From the NCBI GenBank assembly GCA_936432065.2, contig OW386286.2:83083652-83147651 (forward strand): a stretch of 64,000 nt of DNA, in the 5' to 3' direction. Under the pieces are notes generated by a model. It made no database searches, was not told where the DNA came from, and saw only the letters and a list, made by a program, of their open reading frames with translations. A program made the position numbers and the translations under genes. Origin of the DNA: Rutpela maculata (taxonomy: Eukaryota; Arthropoda; Insecta; Coleoptera; Cerambycidae). Of the stretch, positions 23,594 through 33,056 are shown piece by piece. Every line of letters begins with the position of its first letter. Positions within the stretch are counted from its first letter, which is position 1.

Positions 23594-24333
23594 GGACCGG
23601 TTTATCAATGTAGGCGTTACCAACCTGAGGTTGGTAACGAGTTGCCAGCTCTAGTTTGATCGTGATTTGACGACAAATTAGTGATTTTCTGTTTGATGGC
23701 TTTTCAAGTTATTGTTACTAAGAGCATTTGTTTGCTTTTGTCTAAAAGTCACCTGACAGTGACAGCAATGAGCAACAACAATTAAAATATTTTCTGGTCG
23801 ATTTTTATTTTAAGAAAATGAGTGAAACCTCAATAAAGATAAGCAGAAGCCCCAATTTTTCATCATCAGAGCGGTTGTTATTAATTAAAATAGCAAATAA
23901 TTATAAACACGTCGCAGAATAAAAAAAAATTATGCAATATCTTGCAGGGACAAAGAAGCTGAGCGATTTCTACAATATAATAAAATATATTTTAATATTT
24001 GCTGTTTAGCTACATTAGAAAGTTAAGTATGCATTCGTGTTCCAAACATTCCAAAATATCTGTTTCATCATCGCTTATTTCGTGTAAAGCTTTAATTTTT
24101 AATAATTTAACCAAAAAATTCCTTTGACTTTTCACCCAACTGTCAACACCAAACATAAAATTTTTAGGTTAACCTCGGGCTAACAGAGATAACCCCCACC
24201 TTGAAGCTCGGGCTAAGTTACCTCTGACTTTATCCCAGGGATACTTTTAACCCGACTTGATAAACACTTTAGCCTGGAGTTAGCGTTTAGCCCCGGGGCA
24301 AACTAACCTAATCCTGCATTGTTAAACCGGCCC
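23594..24333 (+). mobile_element. Compact 740-bp GGGCC-family MITE, copy b
   Basis: The ends GGACCGGTTTATCAATG and CATTGTTAAACCGGCCC are inverted. This is the shortest apparently whole member and serves as the reference for the others. It contains GTCACCTGACAGTGACAG, TATTTTCTGGTCGAT, the target site ATTTCTAC used by a later insertion in copy c, and the GCTCGGGCTAAGTTACCTC terminal block. No ORF is present. It is non-autonomous, and TSDs are unclear. Confidence 0.75.
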
Positions 24334-24781
24334 TCTGTCTACTTCCTCGAGTGCAAATTACATTCGTTCTAAACGCGATCGTAATCACTGTTAAAATCAC
24401 CGTGAATAGAAAATCGCGGTTTTTAAGCTTTGTAAATACCTTTACACCTGTACGCCTTTTTTATACAGTCAGTATATGTAATAAAATATGGAGATCTAAA
24501 AATATTTAATATACACGTCTCTAAAAAGCAATATCTTGATTACATATTATCAGAATTTTACGTCCAGTCTCAATTTTCATTCTTGCCGTTAATTTGAAAG
24601 ATTCTTCCGTTACTGTATACATACACAAACAAGAAAGGGATGTAGAACATAGGCAACGTGCCTCAAGCACGTGCTCCACAAAACTTAACCTGGCAACTGG
24701 CGTCCGGTCTGTTTAAAAAATTCATGCAAATAGCGTTATTTCTGTAGATAAAGAATCCCCCCCTACTCCTCTTTGAAGTCG
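24334..24781. other. Intergenic DNA; part shared with 57342-57425
   Basis: No gene was seen. About 85 bp near 24545-24630 (TCAATTTTCATTCTTGCC, TTCCGTTACTGTATAC) recur near 57342-57425, so this is an interspersed repeat or the edge of a duplicated block. Confidence 0.55.
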
Positions 24782-25171
24782 ATTAGGCAATCCAACGACC
24801 TGTCAAAATTATTTTTCAATATGGCGCTGAGGGCAAACATGGGGTTTATTTTAATTAACTCGCGGAAACGTAGCCAAGGCAACCGAAAAAAAACTCATTT
24901 AACGAATGAAAATAAAGGATTGCCGGATGTTTGCCCTCAACGCCATGTTAAAAGTCACGTGGTTTGGATTGCTTAATTAGGCGATCCAAACCACGTGACT
25001 TCCAACATGGCGCTGAGGGCAAACATCCGGCAATCCTTTATTTTCATTCGTTAAATGAGTTTTTTTTCGGTTGCCTTGGCTACGTTTCCGCGAGTTAATT
25101 AAAATAAACCCCATGTTTGCCCTCAGCGCCATATTGAAAAATAATTTTGACAGGTCGTTGGATTGCCTAAT
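24782..25171. repeat. 390-bp near-perfect palindrome of two head-to-head TIR units
   Basis: The two halves, 24782-24976 and 24977-25171, are reverse complements with no spacer. By eye only about five mismatches exist, all transitions and all within ~50 bases of the centre. Each half is itself bounded by inverted ends (TTAGGCAATCCAA and its complement) and has an inner inverted pair (ATGGCGCTGAGGGCAAACAT). So the palindrome looks like two copies of one ~195-bp MITE joined tail to tail. A sequencing fold-back artefact must also be considered. Confidence 0.85.
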
Positions 25172-25175
25172 AGGG

Positions 25176-25539
25176 CATGTGCATCATAACTAACATAACC
25201 TCAACTTTTGAGTTTTTAAGTTTATTCTCATTAATGTTTGTATCCGCATTTCCAGCTTGGATCCAAATTGGCCCCAAGCGAATATTTAAAAATTCACGCA
25301 AATATATTTTTAATATTGTTGATTAATAAAAATAGACTTAAAATGTTGATAGGTTAGATTTCTAACCTGCAAAAAGCGTCTTATTTTATTGGGACAAACT
25401 ATTTAAAACTTCATAAACATTACATTAAGATTTTGGTCGAAAGTACGAGAACTAGGCAGAAATTTTAATAATAGCTACGTAATACTTGTAAATCTTAAGA
25501 AACATATATTTTTGAGGTTAGCTGTGACGTCAAGTGCAG
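25176..25539. repeat. 364-bp segment repeated at 58426-58790
   Basis: It starts GGGCATGTGCATC and continues diverged but alignable to TTAGCTGTGACG just before the ORF at 25540. It includes a palindromic TGACGTCA-like site (CRE type) at 25525-25532. In the second location the sequence is followed by a truncated LINE instead of the ORF. It may be a TE end or the duplicated 5' flank of a gene. Confidence 0.65.
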
Positions 25540-26013
25540 ATGCCCAACGATGCTCGTTGCGATTATCAAGACGCCTATTTCAGTGAAATGAATGAACGTC
25601 AGTTAGACATGCGTAATGTTAGAAAACCTCGGCCTCGACATCGACGCGAGAATTGTCCGAGTGGCTATGCAGAGCGTATGCCAAGGCCCTGTCGAGATAA
25701 CGTGGGCCTGGATGTGGGACATAACCCGAGATTTGTGCCTTTCCCTGTGCCAGATTATACAGGATTTTCTAACGATTACCCTGAGGTAGATGGTTCGAGG
25801 ACTCATTGGGGAGAGTTCGAAGATGTTTCGACGACCCATTGGGGAGAGTTCGAGAATGTTTCAATGTGGGATGGTGATAATTCTCAAGATAGAATTTCTG
25901 AGGAGTTTTTGCCGGATCATGACATTTGGCTGTATCGTCAGTCGCCAGATGATTCGCAGAGGCGGACAAGTATAATCACCGGTCTAGAAGAAGTTGGCGG
26001 GAATGTGAGGTAA
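25540..26013 (+). CDS. Unrecognised 157-residue protein, possible host exon
   Basis: The longest open frame outside retroelements, and clearly richer in G and C than its surroundings. I do not recognise a family. The protein starts MPNDARCDYQ, is rich in Arg and Pro early (RKPRPRHRRENCP) and acidic later, and has a direct 11-residue repeat (THWGEFEDVST / THWGEFENVSM) from a 33-nt duplication. There is no signal peptide or membrane segment. The ATG at 25540 was chosen; a GTG two codons earlier is in frame. The end is ambiguous: the frame stops with TAA at 26011, but GAG|GTAAAC at 26007-26015 is a good splice donor, so this may be a 5' exon. A GCAG directly before the ATG could be an acceptor. 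Confidence 0.5.
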   Translation: MPNDARCDYQDAYFSEMNERQLDMRNVRKPRPRHRRENCPSGYAERMPRPCRDNVGLDVGHNPRFVPFPVPDYTGFSNDYPEVDGSRTHWGEFEDVSTTHWGEFENVSMWDGDNSQDRISEEFLPDHDIWLYRQSPDDSQRRTSIITGLEEVGGNVR

Positions 26014-27719
26014 ACCATGACTTGAATATGATGTTAATAGGAAACTTGCATGTATTTTTTTTTGTTTCATTAGGGAGTTTATTTTTATGGGAAAATGCCC
26101 AATATATCAGCCCCTAAACCGCAATATTTAATTTGTAACGAATACTTAATTACTAGCTATTAATTTCAAACTAGACAATAGGCGTGGGAATGGCTGTGAC
26201 GTCACGTCGCGAGCCGAAATGGAATAGCAAACTGCGGCTATTGCAGTCGCATTGACATTGAGGTTGAAAATTGTAATGGCGGCGTCTATTTACGTTTTTG
26301 TGCTTATTTTACGTTTCAAAAAGAAGGGCGTAAATAGATTTTTTTGCAGGGAAGTAACATGAAAAATTAAAAAAATAAAAATGGTGTTTACAAAATGTGT
26401 CAATCGTGGCGGTTTATGATAAACTTATTAACGTTAAAATCATTATACAAAATATCTGATGTGAGTACCTTATTAAGTGGGTCAAGACAAAATTACAATT
26501 TATGATGGGTCTTTTGAGGGGTTGACTTTCTCCTTTCTATGAAGTGTCAAGTGGCAATAAATTTAGCTTGAGAAACTACGCTACAAACCAAAAAAAAGCG
26601 TAAGCGTAATACAATTTTATATCTGAGGATAAGCCATCCTAACTCGCCTAATTTTTTATTTCTAGCCTTTGGGGGGGGGGGTAATTACCACTTCTACCCC
26701 CCCTTTATCTACGCCCTTGGCTCCATTAACGACAGATACTTACTTAAGGACTATATTTTTTATTAAAATTCAATATTAAATATGTTTTATATACTCAAAT
26801 ATATACCGGGATATTTGTTGTAGTATTTATAGCGTGTTTACGTATACATACAGAGCTGCAAATTTTTTAGTCTAGAGTGGAATTGCAGCGTTTTGTGTTT
26901 AGCAGTAAAAACAGAATACCAAAGTATTTGTCAATATTTGTGTTTCATGTTATACATGTGATGTTTTCGCAAAAATTGGTACTGGACGGTGTGGTTATTG
27001 TCCATTTACTCGTTCCAAGAAATGTAAAAACGTAATAAAATTGCCCCTTATCCAGACAGGATTTTTTTTCCATAGTAAATTTACCCCCAATAGTAATGGA
27101 ATTTTACTCGCAAAGAGAGTGGAAAATTTTTATTTCCCTTATATTTTGGGGTAATTCTCCATGTTAAATGGAAATTTTCCTGTCTCTTTGCGGGTAAAAA
27201 TACATGGGAATTTTACACGCAACGATGGTAAATTTGCATCATTTTTTACAGTGTAGATTACATGTGCATAGAATATGCTTAACGGATATGGGAACATGAA
27301 AAGACCATACATTGCATATATAAACGGATAGTGCAATGTATATGACATGAACATGTGTGGACCGGTCACTTTGCATTTAAATTTCATGTGAAAAGCATAT
27401 GCTTAACACAGGCAATGTCTATCATTCAAGTGCACAGGAAACATGAAAAGAACATGCATTGCATATATAAATGTTTATTGGGTTTGAGCTTTCATTTCGG
27501 AGATAATACGATGGGGATGCAAAAATTGTCTAAATTGAATTAAATTTTGAGACACTTCAAACCGAGATATTAGATATGATTCCTCATTTTCGTCACCAGT
27601 ACGTTTTCAACGTATTAATTCAGTTTTAATAATCGCCAATGTATAACCAAAAAGCCATCCTTTTTAGCTACTGTAACATGATGATGACCAAAATACAACT
27701 ACTTGTGCTTCTTGGGAAG
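26014..27719. other. AT-rich DNA with a CpG-richer patch and short repeats
   Basis: No gene was recognised. A CpG-richer patch with CGTCACGTCGCG lies near 26190-26215. A run of ten G occurs near 26669-26678, facing a C run at 26697-26703. Near 27270-27480 a segment with CATATGCTTAAC and GAAAAGAACATGCATTGC-like sequence is repeated directly about 130-150 bp apart. Confidence 0.45.
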
Positions 27720-27920
27720 CATTACCAACCTCAGGTTATTCAAGATAAACGGATGCGAGTTTATCAGTCACTTTGCCCTGAGATTAAAGTTAGCCCAGGG
27801 CTAGCTAACACAAATTTAATCCTACATTGATAAACGGGCCCTAAATGATGGAAAAACAAAAATGTCACTATTTTTAAATATGCGAACTACAAATATTCTA
27901 GTAATAACAATAACTCATAA
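27720..27920. repeat. Second copy of the 23098-23340 segment
   Basis: It matches the end of GGGCC element a (ACCAACCTCAGGTTATTCAAG through TGATAAACGGGCCC at 27839) and its flank. This is the left part of a duplicated block, interrupted at the TAA target at 27918-27920 by the next element. Confidence 0.75.
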
Positions 27921-28002
27921 TAGTAGGAGGCCCTAGGGCGAAAAAAATGGGTTCGCTTGCACCAAAGTGCCGATGATGGCAACCTATATGGGGTAAATAA
28001 GA

Positions 28003-28520
28003 GTGACTTCCTGTTCACGAAAATATCCATCTTGCCACCCCAACCCTGCGAGCAATAAGAGCTGCCAAGATTTTGTTTGCCTAGTATATGCTCCTAAAGC
28101 AAAAATCTCAACTTTGGCTCATCTACGGTGGTATTGTTTCTCAAAACAGCAAATGGAGAGTGAGCAGTTACCTCCAACTGAAGCTGCTTTGACTTCAGCG
28201 TTGCTTAGAGCACGACTCCAGATATACATTTGGATAAACTCGCATAAAAATATTGTTGAGGAACTAAATCCAGAAAATTACACTAGAGAAAATCTGAAAC
28301 ATGTTACGTTCCCATATTATCATCCTGGAAAAATGCCGCACCCGAAAAAAATGTCGAACTGATTTCTTGCAGTTGCAAAAAAATGCAATGTAAAAATAAG
28401 GAGTGCAAGTGTAAGTTAAATAATTTGCAATGTACAGATGCGTGTTCTTGTGCTGACGATTTATGTCAAAATCATTATAACATAGATGACATGTCAGACG
28501 TGGAAGAAGAAGATGATTAA
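28003..28520 (+). pseudogene. C-terminal Cys-rich part of an uncharacterised TE-borne protein
   Basis: The frame 28003-28362 encodes an LRWYCFSKQQMESEQLPPT segment and a RARLQIYIW helix. After a one-base frame change near 28340 it continues to TAA at 28518 with a dense cysteine cluster (SCSCKKMQCKNKECKCK, then CTDACSCADDLCQN) and an acidic end. The order LPPT, then a Q.YIW helix, then a CxC-rich tail is typical of large uncharacterised insect proteins present in many copies. The first ~15 codons overlap the element's TIR, so the N-terminal part is deleted. An AATAAA lies at 28549. The function is unknown; a link to the enclosing transposon is inferred from position only. Confidence 0.6.
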
Positions 28521-28847
28521 TACTTAATACTAACTTTTAAATTTTTATAATAAAATTTATTTTGTTTGTTTCCATAGTTTTTGTCATTACTCATTTAGTT
28601 TAAAAGAATGTTACAACGTTACCTACATTTTTGTTTGACGTTTTTAGACCAGACTTATAAAGTTGCATGTGTTGGGGAGGGGTGGACATGCAAAGGTGGG
28701 TACAATCAATAAAAGTTATTACTTACTATATGACAGTACATTTCTAATAGTTTATACAATTATATATTCAATAGTTGAATAGGGGAAATGTGGAGAGGAG
28801 TGAAGCAAATAGGAACATTTTAACGACAGGGATGATATGTAATATAG

Positions 28848-29661
28848 CAACACCACCTAGAGATTAAAGCCACACAACCAGCTGGTGACGTCACTGAAGG
28901 AAGGCGAGCATATACGGCGCATATGCATTAAAGCAATGCTATTATACTACATGTGACTACTCCCAAATAAGAAATATTTATTACCTGCGGTAATGTTTGC
29001 TGTTTTTAAGCTTAGAGTGATGTTTTACTTATACTATAATAAAAAATATGCATATATTGGTTTTAGATATTGCGATACATAATACATTTGGACGTAATTA
29101 GAACAATAAAAATCACTTCTAATTTGCTTCTACTAATTCTTATAAAGTAAAACGGTTTTTTTTTTAATAAAAGAGGTTCCTAATTAAATTCTGAGGCAAA
29201 ACTAACTAACGAAAAGCGTATTTGGTCACTCAAATAAGATAAGTGAAAATCTAGCCTCAATTTTAGTTTCGTTCGATTTAGATTACGAGACTTAAAAATA
29301 ATAACTCACCAGAGTGCATAGAAATTTTAAAGTTTTCTCGATGAATAGCTTTAATCCATTTGTTTCTCAGTTTCTCATCTTTGGGAAATTTAAAAACGTG
29401 TACCTTTTCCCCGGTGGCATAATTACCAGTACAGCGAGGAACGCAGCATTTGTTTACCATTTTGCACGGCAATTAAGTATTTTATAACTATCACTGGAAT
29501 GTATTATTTGTTGACTGTTTTATTAAAGTGGGTTTTAGATCACATTTACACGTTTAAAACACAGAATAAACAATAAGATACATTTGACACTAAACTTGAT
29601 AGCCGTTGAAGCGTGACGTCATGTCAGCTGGTTGTGTGGCTTTAATCTCTAGGTGGTGTTG
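28848..29661. mobile_element. 814-bp P-superfamily-like element with 7-bp TSD
   Basis: Inverted ends of about 37-45 bp start CAACACCACCTAGAGATT and end as the complement at 29661. The flanking 7-bp direct repeat AATATAG is at 28841-28847 and 29662-29668. It contains a THAP-domain exon on the minus strand with a splice donor. THAP N-terminal DNA-binding domains and 7-8 bp TSDs characterise P-element transposons, so this looks like an internally deleted P-like copy. No catalytic region remains. Confidence 0.75.
29310..29472 (-). CDS. THAP-domain first exon (P-like transposase fragment)
   Basis: The frame begins MPCKMVNKCCVPRC and continues GNYATGEKVHVFKFPKD...RNKWIKAIHRENF, the N-terminal half of a THAP zinc finger. 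The first Cys pair, the F.FP motif and the conserved W are in place. The frame ends at TCTG|GTGAGT (29304-29313 on the minus strand), a strong splice donor, so the second Cys/His pair would come from a following exon that is not seen. Two in-frame ATGs (29472 and 29460) are possible; the second matches the usual THAP start MVxxC. THAP domains bind transposon ends in P elements. With the catalytic exons missing it could at most make a truncated DNA-binding peptide. Confidence 0.75.
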
Positions 29662-30084
29662 AATATAGTGATATACCTTTTTGGAAAGCTAAAAAAATGC
29701 AAAAAGTTTTATTTGAAATATTTTTTTTATTTTTTGCTTTGTTGTCAAAATAATTAAAAAAATATTTAAAAAAAACCTAATATCTTCGGGTAAAGATATC
29801 TCGTTTAGTTTTTGAGATATTATAAAAACTGTTATAAGGTGTTAAATTCTCTGTGATACTCTTTATGTAACGGTAAAATAATTTTGATCCTAGGTCATTC
29901 CGTTCCTGAGATACAGATGATCAAAATTTTAACCATTTAAGGGAGGGTGGGGGGAGAACGACGTGGGAGTCAGGGTGGCAAGATGGATTTTTGTGAATAG
30001 GAAGTCACCCTTATTAACACCATATAGGTTGCCAACCATCGGCATTTTGATACAAGCGAAATGCTCTAGGGCCTCCTACTATAA

Positions 30085-30315
30085 GCTTAGAATTATTATT
30101 TATTTTATCATTTTATTGTTTATTTTATTTATTTATTTGTTTATTAAATACGTATTTATTTATTTTTAAGTTTATTTCTGCGGGTGCAGCGGTATAAGAA
30201 AGTCACAGCAAACTAACATCAGGGGGCCAATCCTCGAAATTAATCCAATGGGAAATCGGTATATCATCTTTTTTTATTTCACGTTTCCTATTCTCTCTTT
30301 CCTTCTTCACACTGA
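30085..30315. repeat. Continuation of the duplicated spacer
   Basis: It matches 23325-23593 after the inserted element (GGGTGCAGCGGTATAAGAAA and other landmarks) and ends at the TGA target copy of GGGCC element c. Confidence 0.75.
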
Positions 30316-30621
30316 GGACCGGTTTATCAATGTAGGGTTAAATTTGGGTGTTAGCTAGCCCCTGGGCTAACTTTAACCTCGAGGCAAAATGAGTGTTAAA
30401 CTGGCACCACATTTTATGTGTGGGTTAGGAAACCCTTGAATAACCTGAGGTTGGTAACGCTTTCTGCAGAGTTGTCATCTCTGGGTTGATCGTCATTGGC
30501 CGAAAAATTAGTGATTTTCTGTTTGTTGCTTTTTAAGTTTTTGTTACTAAGTTAAGAGCATCTGTTTACTTTCGTTTAAAGGTCACCTGACAGTGACAGA
30601 AATGACCCAATGAGCAACAAC

Positions 30622-31675
30622 AATTGGGATGTTGACGAATTTTCAAAAATGGTGAAATATGGTAGTGGAGGCGTTAATTTAGTTATATGTTTAATTTGAA
30701 AGAAAAATTCTAAGCGGAACATAATAAAAAAAATTATTAAAGTTCGACTATTTGAATGTAGGTACCACGAAAACGGAAGAGACATCATAACGGCAGTTAG
30801 ATGTAAAGTTATATGCAGAACAGAAGAAGAGGAACAAGTTGATATTGTGGGCAATAAAGAAAATAACCTCAAATATCAAAATTGAATTTAACTTTAATTT
30901 AATTAGAAGTTTTTAGCGTTTGGTATTTATTTTCTTTCAAAATGACTAAGGCAGTATATATAGCCTTGGTCACTTTAGCCAATTCTATTTTACCAATGTT
31001 ATATTAGCTTCTATAGATATATTTATGGTCAGCGAATTTTTAAAAAGAGATGATCGTTTTAGCATTGCAGAGGTTAGAGGTGCAAAAGCCACGAGGTACG
31101 TTACAGCTATAGTTTTGATTATAAATATTAGACAAACAGTTAACCATTCATTTTTACGTTCATCATTCATTACTGGAACACTGAAGAAAAGGTTTTTCGG
31201 TGAATTGGTGGTATTATTTGCACAGTACGGCATAAAACACCACTTAAGCTTAGATTTATCCATAACTTTATGCCGCTAAAATAAACCGAAATATAACCTA
31301 GAAACGTCAGTTGAATTTGACATTAGGTTTGTTCACACAGTCTGAACTACTGCACCAGTGTAGATTATAGACGGAGATAGAGTGAGACTATAAAAAGTTG
31401 AAGAGCACTGGTGCATATAGTGTGGTGTTTTTGAACAAACTTATTAAATATAGTGTCAAATTCAATTGACGTTATTCTCTTTTTTTCTCCGTCGCTATCA
31501 ACACTTTATAACTTATGTTGTCACCTCCGTTTTAAATGCATGTATTTTTAAAATTGATATTGTTATATTATAAGACTTTATTTTCAACATTTACATGTTT
31601 CCAATAATTTTTTATGAAGAAATGTTATTGTTAAACACAGACTCTGTTAAAATTTTAACTTAATGCAATAATCCA
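30622..31675. mobile_element. Inserted block relative to paralogue, with THAP fragment and foldback
   Basis: It is absent from copies b and d at the matching point (after GCAACAACAATT, before ACTAAAATATTTTC). It includes a THAP-like coding stretch on the minus strand and, at 31304-31478, inverted arms (GTCAGTTGAATTTGACA and complement) around a short centre. Its own termini and TSD were not resolved. It may be a decayed DNA transposon. Confidence 0.5.
31144..31263 (-). pseudogene. THAP-domain N-terminal fragment
   Basis: MDKSKLKWCFMPYC opens a THAP-type finger: a CxxxxC pair, NLFFSVP in place of the F.FP motif, and RKNEWL with the conserved W. After this the reading frame turns hydrophobic and loses similarity, either at an intron or at a break. 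It is unlike the THAP exon at 29310-29472 in sequence, so it comes from a different family. Confidence 0.5.
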
Positions 31676-32206
31676 ATCAAACTAAAATATTTTCTGGTCG
31701 ATAGTTACATTTATATTTCAAGAAAATAAGTGAAACCTCAAAAAAGGTACGTAGAGGCCTCAATTTTTATTATCAGAGCGGTTGTTATTAATTAAAATAG
31801 CAAATAATTATAAACACGTCGCATAATAAAAAAAAAACTGATGCAATATCTTGCAGGGACAAAGAAGCTGAACGATTTCTACCTCCGATTATAGAAATTA
31901 TATCTATATACATAATTGTACTGATTTGTATGTTGCTGAGATAGTTACAATCTAAGGCACTTCTTCCCATAAGTTCTTGATTGGCTAGTCGATCTATTCG
32001 CGACCGATTCGGGCACGATCGGTTCAGTTCGATTATCATAATCTCAGTTTGACACTTTTGACAGTGTCCACCATTATGATGTTAATAAGTGTTTTTCGAT
32101 CAAAATGTGGTGAAGTCTTTTTATTTTAAGTTGTGATTTGCTTAATACCTAAATAATATTCTCTATTCATATTTACACAGTTTAGTGACAATATATTTAG
32201 TGCAAA

Positions 32207-32305
32207 ATGGTGAAGTACTGTGCCGTTTGCAGAAAGCAGTTTAGAAAAGAAGAAAATCGATCGTTCCATAGTCGTAACATGATGAAGTTCAGTTTACAGT
32301 TATAA
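32207..32305 (+). pseudogene. Short ORF with THAP-like N terminus
   Basis: A 32-codon frame beginning MVKYCAVC and continuing RKQFRKEENRSFHS. MVxxCxxC followed about 12 residues later by SFH is what the first exon of a THAP or P transposase looks like, but the spacing is short and no donor is evident. The frame ends at TAA 32303. It is weak on its own; the enclosing 8-bp-TSD element supports it. Confidence 0.35.
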
Positions 32306-33056
32306 AGTGAATAGCAATTACATTTTAATATCCTTTCAATACATATTTATTTTACTGTAATACCGTATGCCTACATCACGTTGTATAAAGAGCCGGTAAT
32401 GCAGGAATTGCAATAATTCATTTTAATGAAAATATTTACCATTCTACACATTTTCTACACACACAACGCCACTGTTGCTTATGGGATGTGATGTTCATCT
32501 ATTCTTTTTAATGGACATATAATGTGACTATGTTAGGAGCAAACAAGGTATAGTGAAAAGATAACCTGTTATGTATCTAGATATAAGTTCTGTAACGTGT
32601 TTCCACCCTTAGGAAACCACCCTCGCAAATTCCGTGGGTTCCAAAAATTATAACAAGAGATGTCCACTAACACACTTTATTAAATATTTACTGGATACTT
32701 CACAATACTATTATTAATTTAAACACACTTTATTGACTAAAATCACAATGTTTATCACTTTGTTTATCCTTGAAGTCTTAACCTCACTTTCTATACTTTT
32801 TGAACTTTCTGAACTACTCGCCGAGAATGCGGTCGGTCTTTTATACCTAAAAATGACAGATCTCGATTGTTCTGTGATGACGCCACCATTCTCTAGAGAA
32901 TTCCAGATGTCACTTTGGAATCATATGGTAGGTTCTTTTTCGAGTAGGTGCAAATACACTACATTTATTCAGACATTCGATCTGTTGAAGTCTGCCTACT
33001 TTTTAGTAACATAACCTTAAATTTTAAGGGGTGCAACATATTACACTGCCCCCTCC

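Larger units (their letters stand above)
27921..30081. mobile_element. 2.16-kb TAA-flanked DNA element with TAGTAGGAGG termini
   Basis: Perfect outer inverted ends TAGTAGGAGG at 27921 and its complement ending at 30081, with ~110-120 bp of diverged TIR (CAAGATGGATTTTTGTGAA-type sequence on both sides). The 3-bp TSD TAA lies at 27918-27920 and 30082-30084. The paralogous site near 23320 has the uninterrupted CATAAGCTT, confirming the insertion and its ends. It carries a broken Cys-rich ORF (28003-28520) and a second element inside (28848-29661). The TSD and ends resemble PIF/Harbinger-type targets, but no known transposase is visible. Confidence 0.85.

Noticed and set aside
31025..31279. 84-codon plus-strand ORF
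   Set aside because: Antisense to the THAP fragment at 31144-31263 and without its own domain.
32733..33014. 93-codon ORF, also present at 35031-35285
   Set aside because: It lies in the LTR of the deleted element and reads antisense to it; the duplication is explained by the LTR pair.
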